Assembly (NCBI GenBank): GCA_009829735.1
Contig: CM020618.1
Coordinates: 35,998,894-36,062,893 of the forward strand
Direction: 5' to 3'
DNA length: 64,000 nucleotides
Origin: Pyropia yezoensis
Taxonomy: Eukaryota > Rhodophyta > Bangiophyceae > Bangiales > Bangiaceae
This document shows positions 31,026 through 42,174 of this stretch, piece by piece; the stretch's first letter is position 1, and each line of letters begins with the position of its first letter. The translations under genes were made by a program, and so were the position numbers. The notes under the pieces were generated by a model, which was not told the DNA's origin, ran no database searches, and worked only from the letters and a program-made list of their open reading frames with translations.

Positions 31026-34000
31026 CTCGTCGCCTTTCCTCCATTTGCAGACGCCGTCGGGGCCGGCCGCCCCGCGCCCACGTGGAGGCCAACGTGTCAG
31101 AGTGCCTGCTAGCTGCCGCCGCTGATACAAACGTGTTTCTTGGCGCATGCCTGGACACCGGGGCGGAGCGGACCGTGATTGGCCGCCGGCAGGCAGCCGC
31201 CTACGCGCACTTTGCTGGCAAGGAGCTGCACCTGGCGGAGCTCAAGAACGCCGCCTTCCGATTCGGTGGCTCGGACTACCCCAGCCTGGGTGTGTTGTCA
31301 ATCCGTGTGCCGCTGGCTGGTGACCTATTTTTACCTATGGACGTGGACGTGGTCGACGTCAGCGTACCGTTCCTGTTTGGCCTCGATGCCCTGGACGCGA
31401 ACGAGATGTACGTCAACACCGTGACCAATGAGCTGGTATGCGTCGCCTACAAGTTGTTGGTCCCCGTGACGCGCAAGTATGGGCATATTTTCCTCGAGTG
31501 GAGTCGTGACACCCTGTACACCATGGTGGAGGCGGAGCGACTCCATCGCCACTTTTGTCACCCAGCACCTGAGCGTTTGTTCGCTGTGTTGCGACAGGCC
31601 AACGACCCACACGCCAACAAGGAGACCCTAAGCCGGCTGGAGGAGGTGACCGCAACCTGTGACACGTGTCAACGGCTGGCCAAGGAGCCGACCCGCTTCC
31701 GCGTAGCACTGCCCGCGGAGGACATCGTGTTCAACAGGACCGTCTTGGTCGACCTCATGTGGCTGGAGAGTGAGCCGGTTCTCCATGTGGTGGACAAGGA
31801 CACGGGCTTTAACGCGGGTGCCTTTATGCGCGATGGTGAGACGGCCGACGCTGCCTGGAGCCTGTACCTCCGCATCTGGGTGTACCCCTATGCTGGGCAC
31901 CCGGACGCGATGCACACGGACCAGGGGCCGCAGCTGACGTCGGCCAAGTGGCGGGCACTGCTGCAAGCCGTGGGCACGAAGCATATTGAGTCGGGCATCG
32001 AGTCGCACAACGCGTTGGGATCTGGCGAGCGCTATCACGCATTTTTGCGGCAGATCTACCGTCGCGTGCGGCCCGACCATGCAACGCTCGCCGCCGAGCA
32101 CGCGCTCTCCCTCGCCGTCTCCGCGATGAACAACACCGCCGGACCTGCTGGGCTCGTGCCGACCCTGCTTGTGTTTGGCATTGTCCCACGCACACCGATC
32201 AGCCCTGTGGACCTGCCGGCACAAAAGGTGCGACTGGAGGCGATGAGAACGGCACGCGACGAGATGAGGCGGACCGTCGCGCGCACCCGATTGCGGGCAG
32301 CTCTCCGAATGCGTGTACCGCGAGCCGCCGACGCGGACGTCGCCGCGGGAATGGCCGTGCTTGTGTTTCGCGAGAAACCGGTCGACAGCTGGGTGGGGCC
32401 CTACACGGTTATCAAGGCGGACGGCAAGCTCGTCTGGATCGACGTGGACGGTACTGCAAAGCTGTTCTCCGTTGATAAGGTGAAACAGTACCGTCACAGC
32501 GCCGTGCCTGGTGCTAAGGGGGGTGAGAGCGACCAAATCTCTCCAGACGGATCTGACAACGCAGCACCGCCTCGACCTGAGGACGGGGAGCTCTCTGTGC
32601 GCGAGGTCGGAGACGAGGAGCTGGACCAGCTTATGGACGCCAAGCGCACCGGCGACCAACTGCTGTGCGACCTCTGCATTGGATTGCACACCTTCTCGGA
32701 GACTGCCCCTCCCTCTGAGCACATCTTTTCACCGTCGGGCGTGCTGATAACGGAAGTTCTCACGGAGGGTGACGTGCGCATCCAATCTGAGCCGTTTCGA
32801 GCGTCGACTCAGCGGGAGGTGGACGGCCTATTGGGGCGAGGCACGATGAAGGTCATCAAGAAGCGATCCTTGCCGAAGGGGGCAAATATTGTCGGAGGCC
32901 GATTCGTCCACACCCTCAAGCACGTCGGCTCCCCCAAGGAGCAGCCAAAGTCGCGCTACGTTGCGCAGGGAAACAAGGACCGAGACAAGCGGTTCGTAGT
33001 ACACAACCTGTCGACCTTGCGGGAGCGGTCCACAAAGATGGTAGTGTCTACCAGCGCGGTGCGTGGGTATCGCCTTTTCGCGCACGACGTGAACCAGTCC
33101 TACCTCCAGAGCATAGAGAATATGACCTGTGACGTCTACCTGCAGCCGCGGGCGGCGGACAGGGAGTACTTTGGGATCGGTGAGGACGAGGTGCTGCAGC
33201 TGGTGCGGCCGTTGTATGGGATCTGCGACGCTGGGGACTACTGGGCCGCGACATTCACTGCTCATGTGGAGAACGACTTGGGCATAGCACCCACAACGGG
33301 GGGCCCTGCGCTGTACGTGCGGGACGGAGCGCATGGTGTGGAAGGACTCCTGGGCACCTATGTCGACGACAGCATACTCGGCGGCAATGAGACATTCCAG
33401 GTGCTGACGGAGGCAACTCTACGTCAGTTTGACGCCAAGCCTCGGCAGTGAGACAACTTCGAGTTTCTCGGCGTCACCATCGCCTCCGCCCGTGGCCCTG
33501 ATTGGTGCATCGAGCTGACGCAGACGAACTACATCGCCGCCCTGAACCCCATGAATCTGTCAGCGACGTACGAGGAGTTTGCGTCTGTGCATGCCGCTGT
33601 CGCTTGGCTCTCGCACACCCGGCCGGACTTGTGCTGCGCGATCAACCGCGCGGCCCAAGCTACCCCCAAGTCGTACTGTACGCGGCATATCCGAGATCTC
33701 AATAAGGCCATCAAGCGAGCTAAGAGTACCAGCGATTGGGCGCTGATTTACCGCCCCCTCAGACGTAGGTCGCTGCGGCTCAAAGTGTACGCCGATGCGT
33801 CATTTGCGTCCAACGATGACGGGTCTTCCCAGCTGGGCTACATTATCTTGCTGTGCGACGACCGCGGCGCCTGTCACGTGCTGTCCTACTCGAGCAAGAA
33901 GTCACGCCGAGTGGTGCGCTCCATCATGGCCGGCGAGGTGTACGCGTTTGCCAACGCATTTGACGAGGCGTTCGTCATCAAGCACGACTTGGAGCGTATC

Positions 34001-34324
34001 TACCACCAGCATGTCCCGCTCATAATGCTGACGGACTCCAAGCAGCTGTTTGACGCCATCACGCTCGCGTCGCATCCGACGGAGAAGCGACTTATGATTG
34101 ATGTGGCGGCGGCTCGAGAGGCGTACAACAACCAGGAGATTTCCAACGTCGGCCTGCTCAAGTCCGAGCACAACGCCGCGGACGGGCTGACAAAACCACA
34201 CCACTGCACTGCGCTCGAGCGCATCATGAGTACTGGCGAGGACAACAACCCGGTGCAGCAGTGGATCATCCGTGCTGCCGCGGCCCCCAAGCCCTCTGAG
34301 GAGGAAAGGGGGGAGTGTGGCTGA
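31022..34324 (+). CDS. Retrotransposon pol (protease, integrase, reverse transcriptase, RNase H), one in-frame TGA
   Basis: Pol starts at an ATG that overlaps the gag stop and lies in the -1 frame relative to gag. In order: aspartic protease motif DTGAE near residue 45; GAG-pre-integrase HX3-4H...CX2C near 177-220; integrase core with Asp, Asp, Glu in VDLMW, HTDQG and GSGERYH; reverse transcriptase with the catalytic YVDD near residue 780. A TGA at 33449-33451 follows shortly after YVDD. The same frame continues without further stops through RNase H (YADASF, LTDSKQLFD, ADGLTKP) to 34324, which runs 9 bases into the 3' LTR. The copy is therefore intact apart from this stop and the one in gag. 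Confidence 0.88.
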
Positions 34325-34888
34325 TTCCAACGTGGCTGCAGTGTGCTTGCGGCCGCGGCTATGGGCTGTCCGATGGTGGCCAATGGTTGGCCGAGATTGC
34401 ACGACGTCGGTGATTGCGTGTCACGCGGGGGTGGCTGATTGGCGCCTCCGGGGCGAGATTCCCTGCGTCGACGGTGTGCTGGCCGTGCCCCTGCTGGCCT
34501 GTTGTCGACGTGTGTGGAGGGTGTCGCCCGTACATATCCCAGGCCCGTTGCGTGCGCGCACCTGCGTTTTTTGTGCGTGCACGAGGGGGGGGCTTGGCCC
34601 GTGAGTGTGTGTGCGCGCCCGCATGCCTGAGGGGGCCATGCGTGGGGGGGGGTGCCCGTGCGGGCCCGTGTGCGTGCCCTGGCGTGGGGGGCTGCGCCGG
34701 CCCTACATGAGGGCAGGCACAGCGCGTTGAGGGGACGATTGCGAGGGGGGAGACATTGAACGACGAAGAAGAAGGACTCTTGGATTGCTGTGTCTGGGGC
34801 GTGCACGGACGTCGGCTGCCCCATCTACACAGATCCGCGGTCGGTAGCAGGCCGTGAGTCTGATACGATTTCTGCCAATACTGCCACA
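34316..34888 (+). repeat. 3' LTR
   Basis: 573 bases, matching the 5' LTR base for base except for one difference noticed by eye. Preceded by the polypurine tract and followed by the AGCAC target-site copy. Confidence 0.93.
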
Positions 34889-34893
34889 AGCAC

Positions 34894-36832
34894 AGCTACC
34901 GTCGTGAATCCCATTCGCAATATGGCAACGTGGCACGTAATTGGACGTTAAAACGGCTTGAAACGGCATCAAATCTCTGTTCTGGAGCTTGCAAGTATTG
35001 CAAAGGGTCACATATGGTACGTTGCACAAAAAAAGATACATCGATGTTCTTCTCCGCTCGGGCGCGGGCAGGACACCGGCTGTGACGAGGTCCACGGCCC
35101 CTATGCTGACAGAAGGATCACAGAGGTCCATGCGAACTCATGAGGTTCCTGGGTCTCCTGGCTGGTGCACCGCTCTCAGGGACACCCTGGGTGGACCGGT
35201 TGCTTGCGACCCTGAAATGGGGACTGCGTTTTCGGATTGTTTTGCTCGTCTCGGGGGTCGGACCGGGCCCATGTCCTAACTGAGGCATGGAAGAGGGGTG
35301 GTCGATTTTGGGGAAGAGCCGGGGGGCACCAGGAGGCCATTGTTTTGAGAATATTTTTCCGTGCCCGAGGCCCCGTTCTTGAGAGGGACGTTCGTGGGGT
35401 AAATGTTCCATGTCATGGGCTCGTTTGATTGGTATACGAAGAAGCCTGGTACACATGTGTACCATGCCCTTTCGGGCACGATCGGCAGGTGCCCCGCACA
35501 CCTCCTCATGAGGCGGTCTTCCCCCCCCCCTGCCTCTCCTGTTCCCCTCTCCTGGTCCAGGCACCTCGGGGAGACAACCCCCCCCAGCCCTCTACCCTCC
35601 GCGGCGGTCCCTCATGCGGGGACTTGGGCGGGTCCACCTTCGGCGAACGGAGCGCGGTGCGGGAGGGTGTGCCCAGATGGGTGCGTAGGCGCTAACAGTG
35701 CGCGGCCCCAGGGAGCAAGGGGGAAGACGTCGCGCGCATGAGGGGCGTGGGGGGGGGGGGCATGGTTCATGTGAGAAGGGGCGCGAGTGCACGAGAAGCC
35801 TTGGTGCTTTTTAGCTTGTCGGGCTGATCGCCACCGCCCCTCCCGAGGGCCCCTCAAAGTCGGTCCCCACAATACCTTGCGCCATTCCAACACCAGATTC
35901 TCCCCCCTCCCGCTGCACCAGAAGTACCCCGCCCCGCCGCGCATATCCCTACTGCCCATTGGTGCCGCCGCGCCCGACCGCCTGCGCCCGCAACAGAAAA
36001 AAAAAAAGCCTGCGCAGGCGCGGGCACCGGCGCTGGTGGCGCAAGCACCACCGCCACTACAGCCGCCGCCGCCCACTCCACTCCAGGTGTAACAGTGACT
36101 TTACCCCGCCCGTCTTCCCCTCACGCAGACGAACACGAGCCCTGTACCCTCATCCAGCTATCAATTCTCTCGCCATCGCCGCAGATGCCCGCGCCCAAAA
36201 ACGCGTGCCCGGACTCCCCTCAACGAAGCAATCAACGTCCTCTCCCCGCCCCTCGCCAAAAACGGACGCCACCGCCCCTTACAACGCTCTCCCTGCTGCC
36301 TAAGCGCGGCTGCCGCCACCACACCCCTCAGCCCAAACACCGACCTCACAGTCCCCACCGACTGGCCCCCCCCTCACGAAGCGCCAACATCGTCCCCCCG
36401 CCCTCCCCCTGAAACCGTCCCCGCGGCCACCTGCCCCCCTCCCCCCCACTCCCCCAGACACCTGCGCCACCATTGCCCCCCCCGTAAAAACGTAGCCACA
36501 GTCGCATGTGGCCTGCCCCCACCACACCAAACCGTCCACGCAAATGTGTGTGTATGTGTGAATCACGATCAGCCAATGGCGTGCGACATGCGTTCCGGAA
36601 CGGCCCCAGCGCTCCTCCAAGGACGCCGATTTGGAGGAGAGTGGCGCTTTTCCGGAACGGGCCGTCCGGTGAACGGTGATAACTACATTCACCGTTTGGG
36701 GCCGTATCGTGCGTGACCGTGGTTGCGTTGAGGGAGCGTCGTTGCTGTGGACCCTCCTGGACGACCTGCGGCTCAATTTCGTTCAAATAATGTTGCCGTT
36801 TAACCAAATCTTCGCAACGTGGCACATATCGC
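34894..36832. other. Intergenic, no gene supported
   Basis: The first 500 bases are AT-richer; the rest alternates between G-rich and C-rich simple sequence. A perfect 9-bp hairpin (CTCCTCCAA / TTGGAGGAG) lies at 36612-36639, between two copies of TTCCGGAACGG. No frame has recognisable protein features. Confidence 0.45.
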
Positions 36833-37221
36833 GACGTTGGTGGTTTTGCTCTTAGCTGTGCTCTATGGGCACAGCCACCAACGTGGGCTATCAGCAGATT
36901 CACCACGATTGCTGATCGTATTTTTTGATACGTAAGTCGGACTTGTGGTTCGTGAAATTTCTGGAAGCGTAACAGCCAATCAGAGCGCGTTCTCGTTGGC
37001 CTGGGATAGCTCAAGAGCTATCGCTCCACCAAAAGGCACTGCTTTGGCTCGGCGATAGCTCAGAGCTATCGTGGGTCAATTTCGTACAGGTCTCTGATTG
37101 GATGATCTCTGATTACATAGACCTGGCATTCTTCCATGTAACGTTGCATACCGAATAGTATCGGCTTTCTTCCGATAGCCCACGTTTGTGGCTGTGCCCT
37201 AAGAGTGCTCCCACCAACGTC
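36833..37221. mobile_element. MITE-like hairpin element with long terminal inverted repeats
   Basis: Left arm 36833-36892 and right arm 37174-37221 are inverted copies (GACGTTGGTGG... and ...CCACCAACGTC), about 90 percent identical outside a 12-base indel. Inside are two perfect hairpins, GATAGCTC-AA-GAGCTATC at 37005-37022 and CGATAGCTC-A-GAGCTATCG at 37053-37071. There is no coding frame. A related right-arm sequence with its outer flank (37197-37245) recurs inverted at 48335-48378. I saw no clear target-site duplication, so the superfamily is open. Confidence 0.65.
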
Positions 37222-39282
37222 GTACCAACTCGATACCATCTCACAGCAATATGGTTTTTAGGAAGCCACGTGGGCCCCTGTAACTGGCTGTTCTCTCGGC
37301 CAGTCGATATTCGCGAAGGAGTTGTTCAAAGACGGGGGCTACAGATTTTTACGGCGAGACAGTTGTCTTGCCGGGTGTCGAGAGGCCCTTAGGTGAGATG
37401 TGGACGAGAAAGAATGACTTTCGATTCGGGTTATTGTCTGTTCGTTCATGGTGTGCATATGCGGGGTAGCCCCCCCGCAGGATCGCAGGCGGCAGTCGAC
37501 AAAGCGGCGCGATCGTCGACTCTTGCGTAAAATAGTGGACGCCACGAGGCGACACGCGGCACAAAGCGGCGCATTGCGGTGTAGTTTGCCCTATTTCAGG
37601 TGAAGTCAATGCCATATTGGATGAGATAGTGCCCACCTTGCGCCACGTGTGGTGTCCTTTTCTTGCAATCATCGCCGCCGTATGCCACAAAAAGATTGAA
37701 GTATGAACAATTCTGAACACTTCGCGACCCCCGATTTATGGACAGCCAATGAGAAGCCCAGGAGCTGCTTCGTCCGTTGGACGGGCGACCGTGAACCCCC
37801 CCGTTTCTGCCGATCGTGCGACTGTTTGCGCTCCCGGGCCCGGTTGGCGCACGCTTGTCGCGCGGTGACGAGGCAGAAGGGGCTCACCATTTCGAGCCTT
37901 CGAGCCCATTACGTTGGCAGCTCCGAGTGGTTCTCCGTTGCGCGGGGCGTGCGCGTGCCGTTCGCGCCCCCTCCTTCGAGGTCATCCCTCCGCCCCACCC
38001 AAAAAATGGCAGCGCGCCCGGCGCGAGTGGGGTCAGTCCCCCTCCCCATCTTGTTGCGTGGTCAGCTACGCTCTCTCGCCGTGGGGTGGGCGGGCGCCAG
38101 TCCCTCACACGATGTGCGCCGATGAACCCGGCGCGAGGGCCACGAGGCCGGCGAGCGTCGCAGGCAGCCGCGTGAGGGAGCGTGAGGGAGCGTGGGGGAG
38201 CGCACAGACCCACATTTGGACGCACTCTTGGAGGCCAGCTCCTGTGAGGGAGGCCCCCCGCTCACCCAATTAAGAGCTCCTCCCCGCGAAACAGACGTGC
38301 GGCCGCGCATGCGCAGCCGGCCGCACTCCCAGGGGACAAGTGCCCTATCTGTGTTGGCTGCCGCGCGGGGGTGATTCCGTTTCCCTCGTCTCTATCATGG
38401 GGGCGGGGGAGCCATGACGGATGTGCGGCCGCGCGCGCATACCTCTCGCACAGCTCGGGCCCACCCTGTTTTTTTGTGTTCTTTTTGAGGTGGCGGGCCC
38501 CCCCCCGCCAGCCGTCTGGAGCGCCCCCTCCATCTTCGCCGCAACCCCGGGGGTCGCCGCCGTCGATGGTGCCCAGGTCGTCTCCCTCCGCGGGAGGCCC
38601 CGCGGGGGCCTCCACGACTTCCTTGGCGCGGCCGCACGGAAAACTGAGTTGTTGGCCGCGTTGGGGAAGAATGAGTGGCGGCCCCTTGCGCGGCCTCTTT
38701 TCCAGGCTGCGGCTTTTGGGGGCTCCCCGGTGGCCCCGGCGTGTTCCACTCCCGTCGCTGTTGCCGACCGCGCGGTCGCATCTTCCCCCGTGTACTCCAC
38801 GTGTTGGGCGTCCTTACGGGTCGGAGGGGCCGCACGGCGAGAGCTACTAGGGAGCATCCCGCCTGTGAGGGGCCACACGGCTTTCTCGTTTGTGGGTCTC
38901 CTTCCGCGTGTGGCTCCCCCTTCTCGGTCGCGCCGGGTAGGGCGGCCACCCCAGTGCGTACAGCCGGCTGGTAGAACGTGACTGTGAGCGGCCGCGCGCC
39001 TAGCGCGCGTGGCAGCTGGCCGCACGGGCCAGACGCCCTGTGGCGGCGGCGCCCGCGTTCATGGTGCCCTGGCGGGGCGTTTGAGGCGTCCGGCAGACCG
39101 TCGCCTGGTCCGACACCACAAGCGAGCGGGGACGAGTATGGCCGGCGGCCGCGGACCGAGCCGCCTTATTTGTTCCCTTCCACTGGGCGTTTTCTGGCGC
39201 CAGCGCCACCCCACGCTTTTTTGCCTCCCTCTGTGTGCGGCCCCCCCACCTCCTCCGCTACCCCTGCTGCCCACTGTCAACC
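37222..39282. other. Intergenic region left of the Harbinger ORFs
   Basis: From 37300 to 37740 the DNA is balanced in composition and non-coding. From 38400 to 38980 a plus-strand frame (186 codons) contains readable segments such as AAARKTELLAALGKNEWRPL, but no family or structure is clear, so I do not call it a gene. The left end of the Harbinger transposon may lie in here; I could not find its terminal inverted repeat. Confidence 0.4.
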
Positions 39283-42174
39283 ATGACACCGCCCGGAGGC
39301 CGCCATGGCGAGGGGAGCGGGGGCGGTGGTGGCGATCGACGCCCCGGAGGGCGATTGCCGCCGGGCGGGGGGCCGCCCCCAAAGAAGATCACAAAGGAGC
39401 AGCGTCGACGTGGTCTCCAGCCCCTCTGCTCGCTGTGCCACCGAGCGCAGCACACGGGGCCGGAGTATCCGCTCTGCCACTGGCGCTGCGGGTGCCCCTG
39501 GGCGGCGTCGGCGCCACTGGGATCGGGGCAGGATCGTTCCCCGTGGGCGCACGAGCGACCGCCGGACGCGGGTGGCTGGTCGCCGGCGCGGCCGGTCGAC
39601 AAGACGCGGCGGCGTCGTGGCTTCCGGCGCCTTTGCTGCCAGTGCCGGCAGGCGGAGCGGGCGGGACCTGCCCACCCGTTGTGCCACTGGACGTGCCGGT
39701 GCCCGTGGGCTGCCATACCGCCGAAGCAGGAGCTGTCGCGGGCGAGGCGGCCCGCGGCCGGCGCAGCCGGCCTTCGCAACAACGACGGGCGGCCGCCGGG
39801 CACCGGCGGGCACGCGACGCTGGGTGCCCGGCACGACCAGCAGCAGAATCGTCCGCTGTTTGGACCGCTGGCGGGGCCACCACCGCGCCGCGACGCGCCG
39901 CGGCGGCCACCGAGTCAGCCTCGGCTGGGCGGGGCGAGTGGGTGGGGCAGCAATCGGCGGCCGCCGAGTCCCCGCGGCCAGGCGGGGCCAAGTGGGTGGC
40001 GGGAGCGACAGGGGAACCCGCAGCAGGAGCCACCCGTCCAGGGTCCCCAAGCGGGGCCGACGGGGAATCGGGACGTGGGGCCGCGGCCGCTGAGCCCACC
40101 CCGGCCGTCCGGGGGGAGTGGTTGGGGCAGCAACCGGTGGCCGCCGAGCCCCCGCGGGCAGGTGGGGCCGAGTGGGTGGCGGGAGCAGCCGTGGGAGCAG
40201 CAGCAGGAGCCGCCCCTCTTTGGTCACCAAGGGGGGCGAACGGGGTATCAGGACGGGCCGTGGCGGCCACCGAGCCCGCCTCAGCGAGCCGAGGGAAGTG
40301 CGTGGGGCGACAACCGGCGGCCACCGAGCCCCCACGGGCAAGAGGGCCCGGGTGGCCGGCACGGCGTGCAGCAGCATCCCCCAACCTTTGGGCAGCAGGC
40401 GGGGCCACCACCGCGCCGCGTCGCGCCGCGGCGGCCACCGAGTCATCCCCAGCTGAGCGGCGTAAATTGTTGGGGCGACGTCGGGCGGCCGCCGAGTCCC
40501 CGCGGCCAGACGGGGCCGAGTGGGTGGCGCGGGCAGCAGCGGAAGCAGCCGCAGGAGCGGGAGCAGCGGCAGGAGCCGGCCCTCTTTGGGCCCCAGGTGG
40601 GGCCGACTGCCTACGGCTTCACGCCTCGGCGGCCGCCGAGTCCAGCCCGGCAGGGCGGGGAGGGTGGGAGGGGCGACGTCGGGCGCCCACCGAGTCTGCG
40701 CGGCCAGGCGGGGCCGAGTGGGTGGCGCTGGCCGCAGCGGGAGCAGCCGCAGGAGCGGGAGCAGCGGCAGGAGCCGGCCCTCTTTGCGCCCCAGTCGGGG
40801 CCGACTGCGTACGGCTACACGCCTCGGCGGCCGCCGAGTCCAGCCCGGCTGGGCGGAGCGGGTGGGTGGGGCGACGCCGGGCCGCCGCCGAGTCCGCGCG
40901 GCCAGGCGGGGCCGAGTGGGTGGCGCTGGCCGCAGCGGGAGCAGCCGCAGGAGCGGGAGCAGCGGCAGGAGCCGGCCCTCTTTGCGCCCCAGTCCGGGCC
41001 GACTGCGTACGGCTACACGCCTCGGCGGCCGCCGAGTCCAGCCCGGCTGGGCGGAGCGGGTGGGTGGGGCGACGCCGGGCCGCCGCCGAGTCCGCGCGAT
41101 CAGGCGGGGCCGCGTGGTTGGCGCGAGCAGCAGCGGGGGCAGCCGCAGGCGCGGCAGCAGCCGCAGGAGGCGGCCCTTCTTGGGCCCCAGACGGGGCCCA
41201 CCAGGGGCGGCGCGGCGCCGCAGCAGACGCCGTTCTATTCGTCGACGGCAGTCGGCCTTCAGCAGCCGTCGTCGCGGCTGCTGATCCCCGCCGGCGGTCC
41301 AGAAGTAAGCGGGCGGCGGCCCTTGACGCCGATCGGGGCAGCGCCAAGCGCTCCACAAGACGTGGCCGGGCCACACCTGGGGCAGCCGGGACGGAGCGCC
41401 AGCGGCCAACAGCTGCCGCCATTCTCGAGCAGTTGGCCGCTGTCGCCGGCGTCCGGCAACGTCCACACGGCGGAACCGGAACCAGCAGCGCGGGGCCACG
41501 TGGAGAGTGGCCCCCAGCCGCGGCTTGGCACGCCACCGAGCACACCCACGCAGCCGGTGGCTGCGGTGGCAACTCCGGCGGCAGCACAACGGTCAGCGAG
41601 TCCACCATGTCCGCCCCCGGCGGCTCCCGCAGAACTGGCCAATACTTCGTCGGCGTGGGGGCTGGCAGCGGCTCCGCTGGGACCGACAGCAGCGCCCGCA
41701 TCGCCGCCGCGGTCGCCGAGGCTCGCTCCCGCGCCCGCGCACGAGGTCGTGGCGGCGCTCGCTTTCGAGGTAGCGGCGCCACGCGTGGCGGGCCCCCCGG
41801 CACGGCCCCCAGCGGACCGCGTCGAGCCACCAGCGACGGCGACGACGACGGCCTCACCGATGGCGACGGAGACAGCGAGGGGGAGGCCGCAGCAGCCGCT
41901 GCCGGAGCCCGCACGCAACGTGGCGTCCGGCGGGGCGGCGCGGCCGGCCGAGAATGGGCCGGCCGCGGCCGCGGGGGAGAACCTGCAGCACGTGGGGCCG
42001 GCAGAACAGCAGGCAGTGCCGGCCGCGCCTCCGTCCCCTGTGGCGGAGCAGGTGCCGCAGCGCCCATGGCTCCCGGGGCTGACGGCCGCGGACGCGGAAC
42101 GGGCAATGCTGGAGTGGGACCTCGCGTCAACACCAACGGGCTCCCCTACTCCGCCGTCGAGCGACTACAGCTGA
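39283..42174 (+). CDS. Harbinger-region ORF with two Cys/His/Trp modules and a Pro/Gly/Arg repeat region
   Basis: 963 residues from the ATG at 39283. Residues about 40-140 hold two tandem modules, each RRRG then Cys-x2-Cys, 13-14 residues, PLCHW, then Cys-x-Cys-PWA. Their DNA differs mainly at synonymous or non-Cys positions, which supports this frame as the translated one. The rest is a disordered region of repeats built on RRPPSP, RGQAGPSGWR and PALFAPQSGPTAYGYTPRRP, including a near-perfect tandem repeat of about 186 bp near 40690-41080. The modules could bind zinc, and so nucleic acid, but match no finger I know. The last 570 bases overlap the next ORF in another frame. All frames are open here, so confidence is moderate. 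Confidence 0.5.
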   Translation: MTPPGGRHGEGSGGGGGDRRPGGRLPPGGGPPPKKITKEQRRRGLQPLCSLCHRAQHTGPEYPLCHWRCGCPWAASAPLGSGQDRSPWAHERPPDAGGWSPARPVDKTRRRRGFRRLCCQCRQAERAGPAHPLCHWTCRCPWAAIPPKQELSRARRPAAGAAGLRNNDGRPPGTGGHATLGARHDQQQNRPLFGPLAGPPPRRDAPRRPPSQPRLGGASGWGSNRRPPSPRGQAGPSGWRERQGNPQQEPPVQGPQAGPTGNRDVGPRPLSPPRPSGGSGWGSNRWPPSPRGQVGPSGWREQPWEQQQEPPLFGHQGGRTGYQDGPWRPPSPPQRAEGSAWGDNRRPPSPHGQEGPGGRHGVQQHPPTFGQQAGPPPRRVAPRRPPSHPQLSGVNCWGDVGRPPSPRGQTGPSGWRGQQRKQPQEREQRQEPALFGPQVGPTAYGFTPRRPPSPARQGGEGGRGDVGRPPSLRGQAGPSGWRWPQREQPQEREQRQEPALFAPQSGPTAYGYTPRRPPSPARLGGAGGWGDAGPPPSPRGQAGPSGWRWPQREQPQEREQRQEPALFAPQSGPTAYGYTPRRPPSPARLGGAGGWGDAGPPPSPRDQAGPRGWREQQRGQPQARQQPQEAALLGPQTGPTRGGAAPQQTPFYSSTAVGLQQPSSRLLIPAGGPEVSGRRPLTPIGAAPSAPQDVAGPHLGQPGRSASGQQLPPFSSSWPLSPASGNVHTAEPEPAARGHVESGPQPRLGTPPSTPTQPVAAVATPAAAQRSASPPCPPPAAPAELANTSSAWGLAAAPLGPTAAPASPPRSPRLAPAPAHEVVAALAFEVAAPRVAGPPARPPADRVEPPATATTTASPMATETARGRPQQPLPEPARNVASGGAARPAENGPAAAAGENLQHVGPAEQQAVPAAPPSPVAEQVPQRPWLPGLTAADAERAMLEWDLASTPTGSPTPPSSDYS

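Larger units (their letters stand above)
28477..34888 (+). mobile_element. Complete Ty1/copia-type LTR retrotransposon (6412 bp)
   Basis: Both 573-bp LTRs start TGTGGC and end GCCACA, and the element is flanked by a 5-bp duplication AGCAC at 28472-28476 and 34889-34893. Gene order is gag, zinc knuckle, protease, integrase, reverse transcriptase, RNase H, which defines copia rather than gypsy. A purine-rich tract (GAGGAGGAAAGGGGGGAG) ends directly at the 3' LTR. The LTRs differ at one base seen by eye (G at about 28691, A at about 34530), so insertion was recent. Two in-frame TGA codons interrupt gag and pol. Confidence 0.95.

Noticed and set aside
40500..41100. CRISPR-like regular repeats
   Set aside because: The regular spacing is a coding tandem repeat of about 186 bp without unique spacers; the organism is eukaryotic.
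39277..41589. Minus-strand frame of 770 codons under the Harbinger region
   Set aside because: Arg/Pro-rich shadow; the plus-strand frame shows the Cys modules with synonymous changes.
39009..41606. Upstream extension of the Myb-like ORF to 1692 codons
   Set aside because: The extension lies in another frame over the Cys-module ORF, is low in complexity, and its Cys positions are not kept between the two module repeats.
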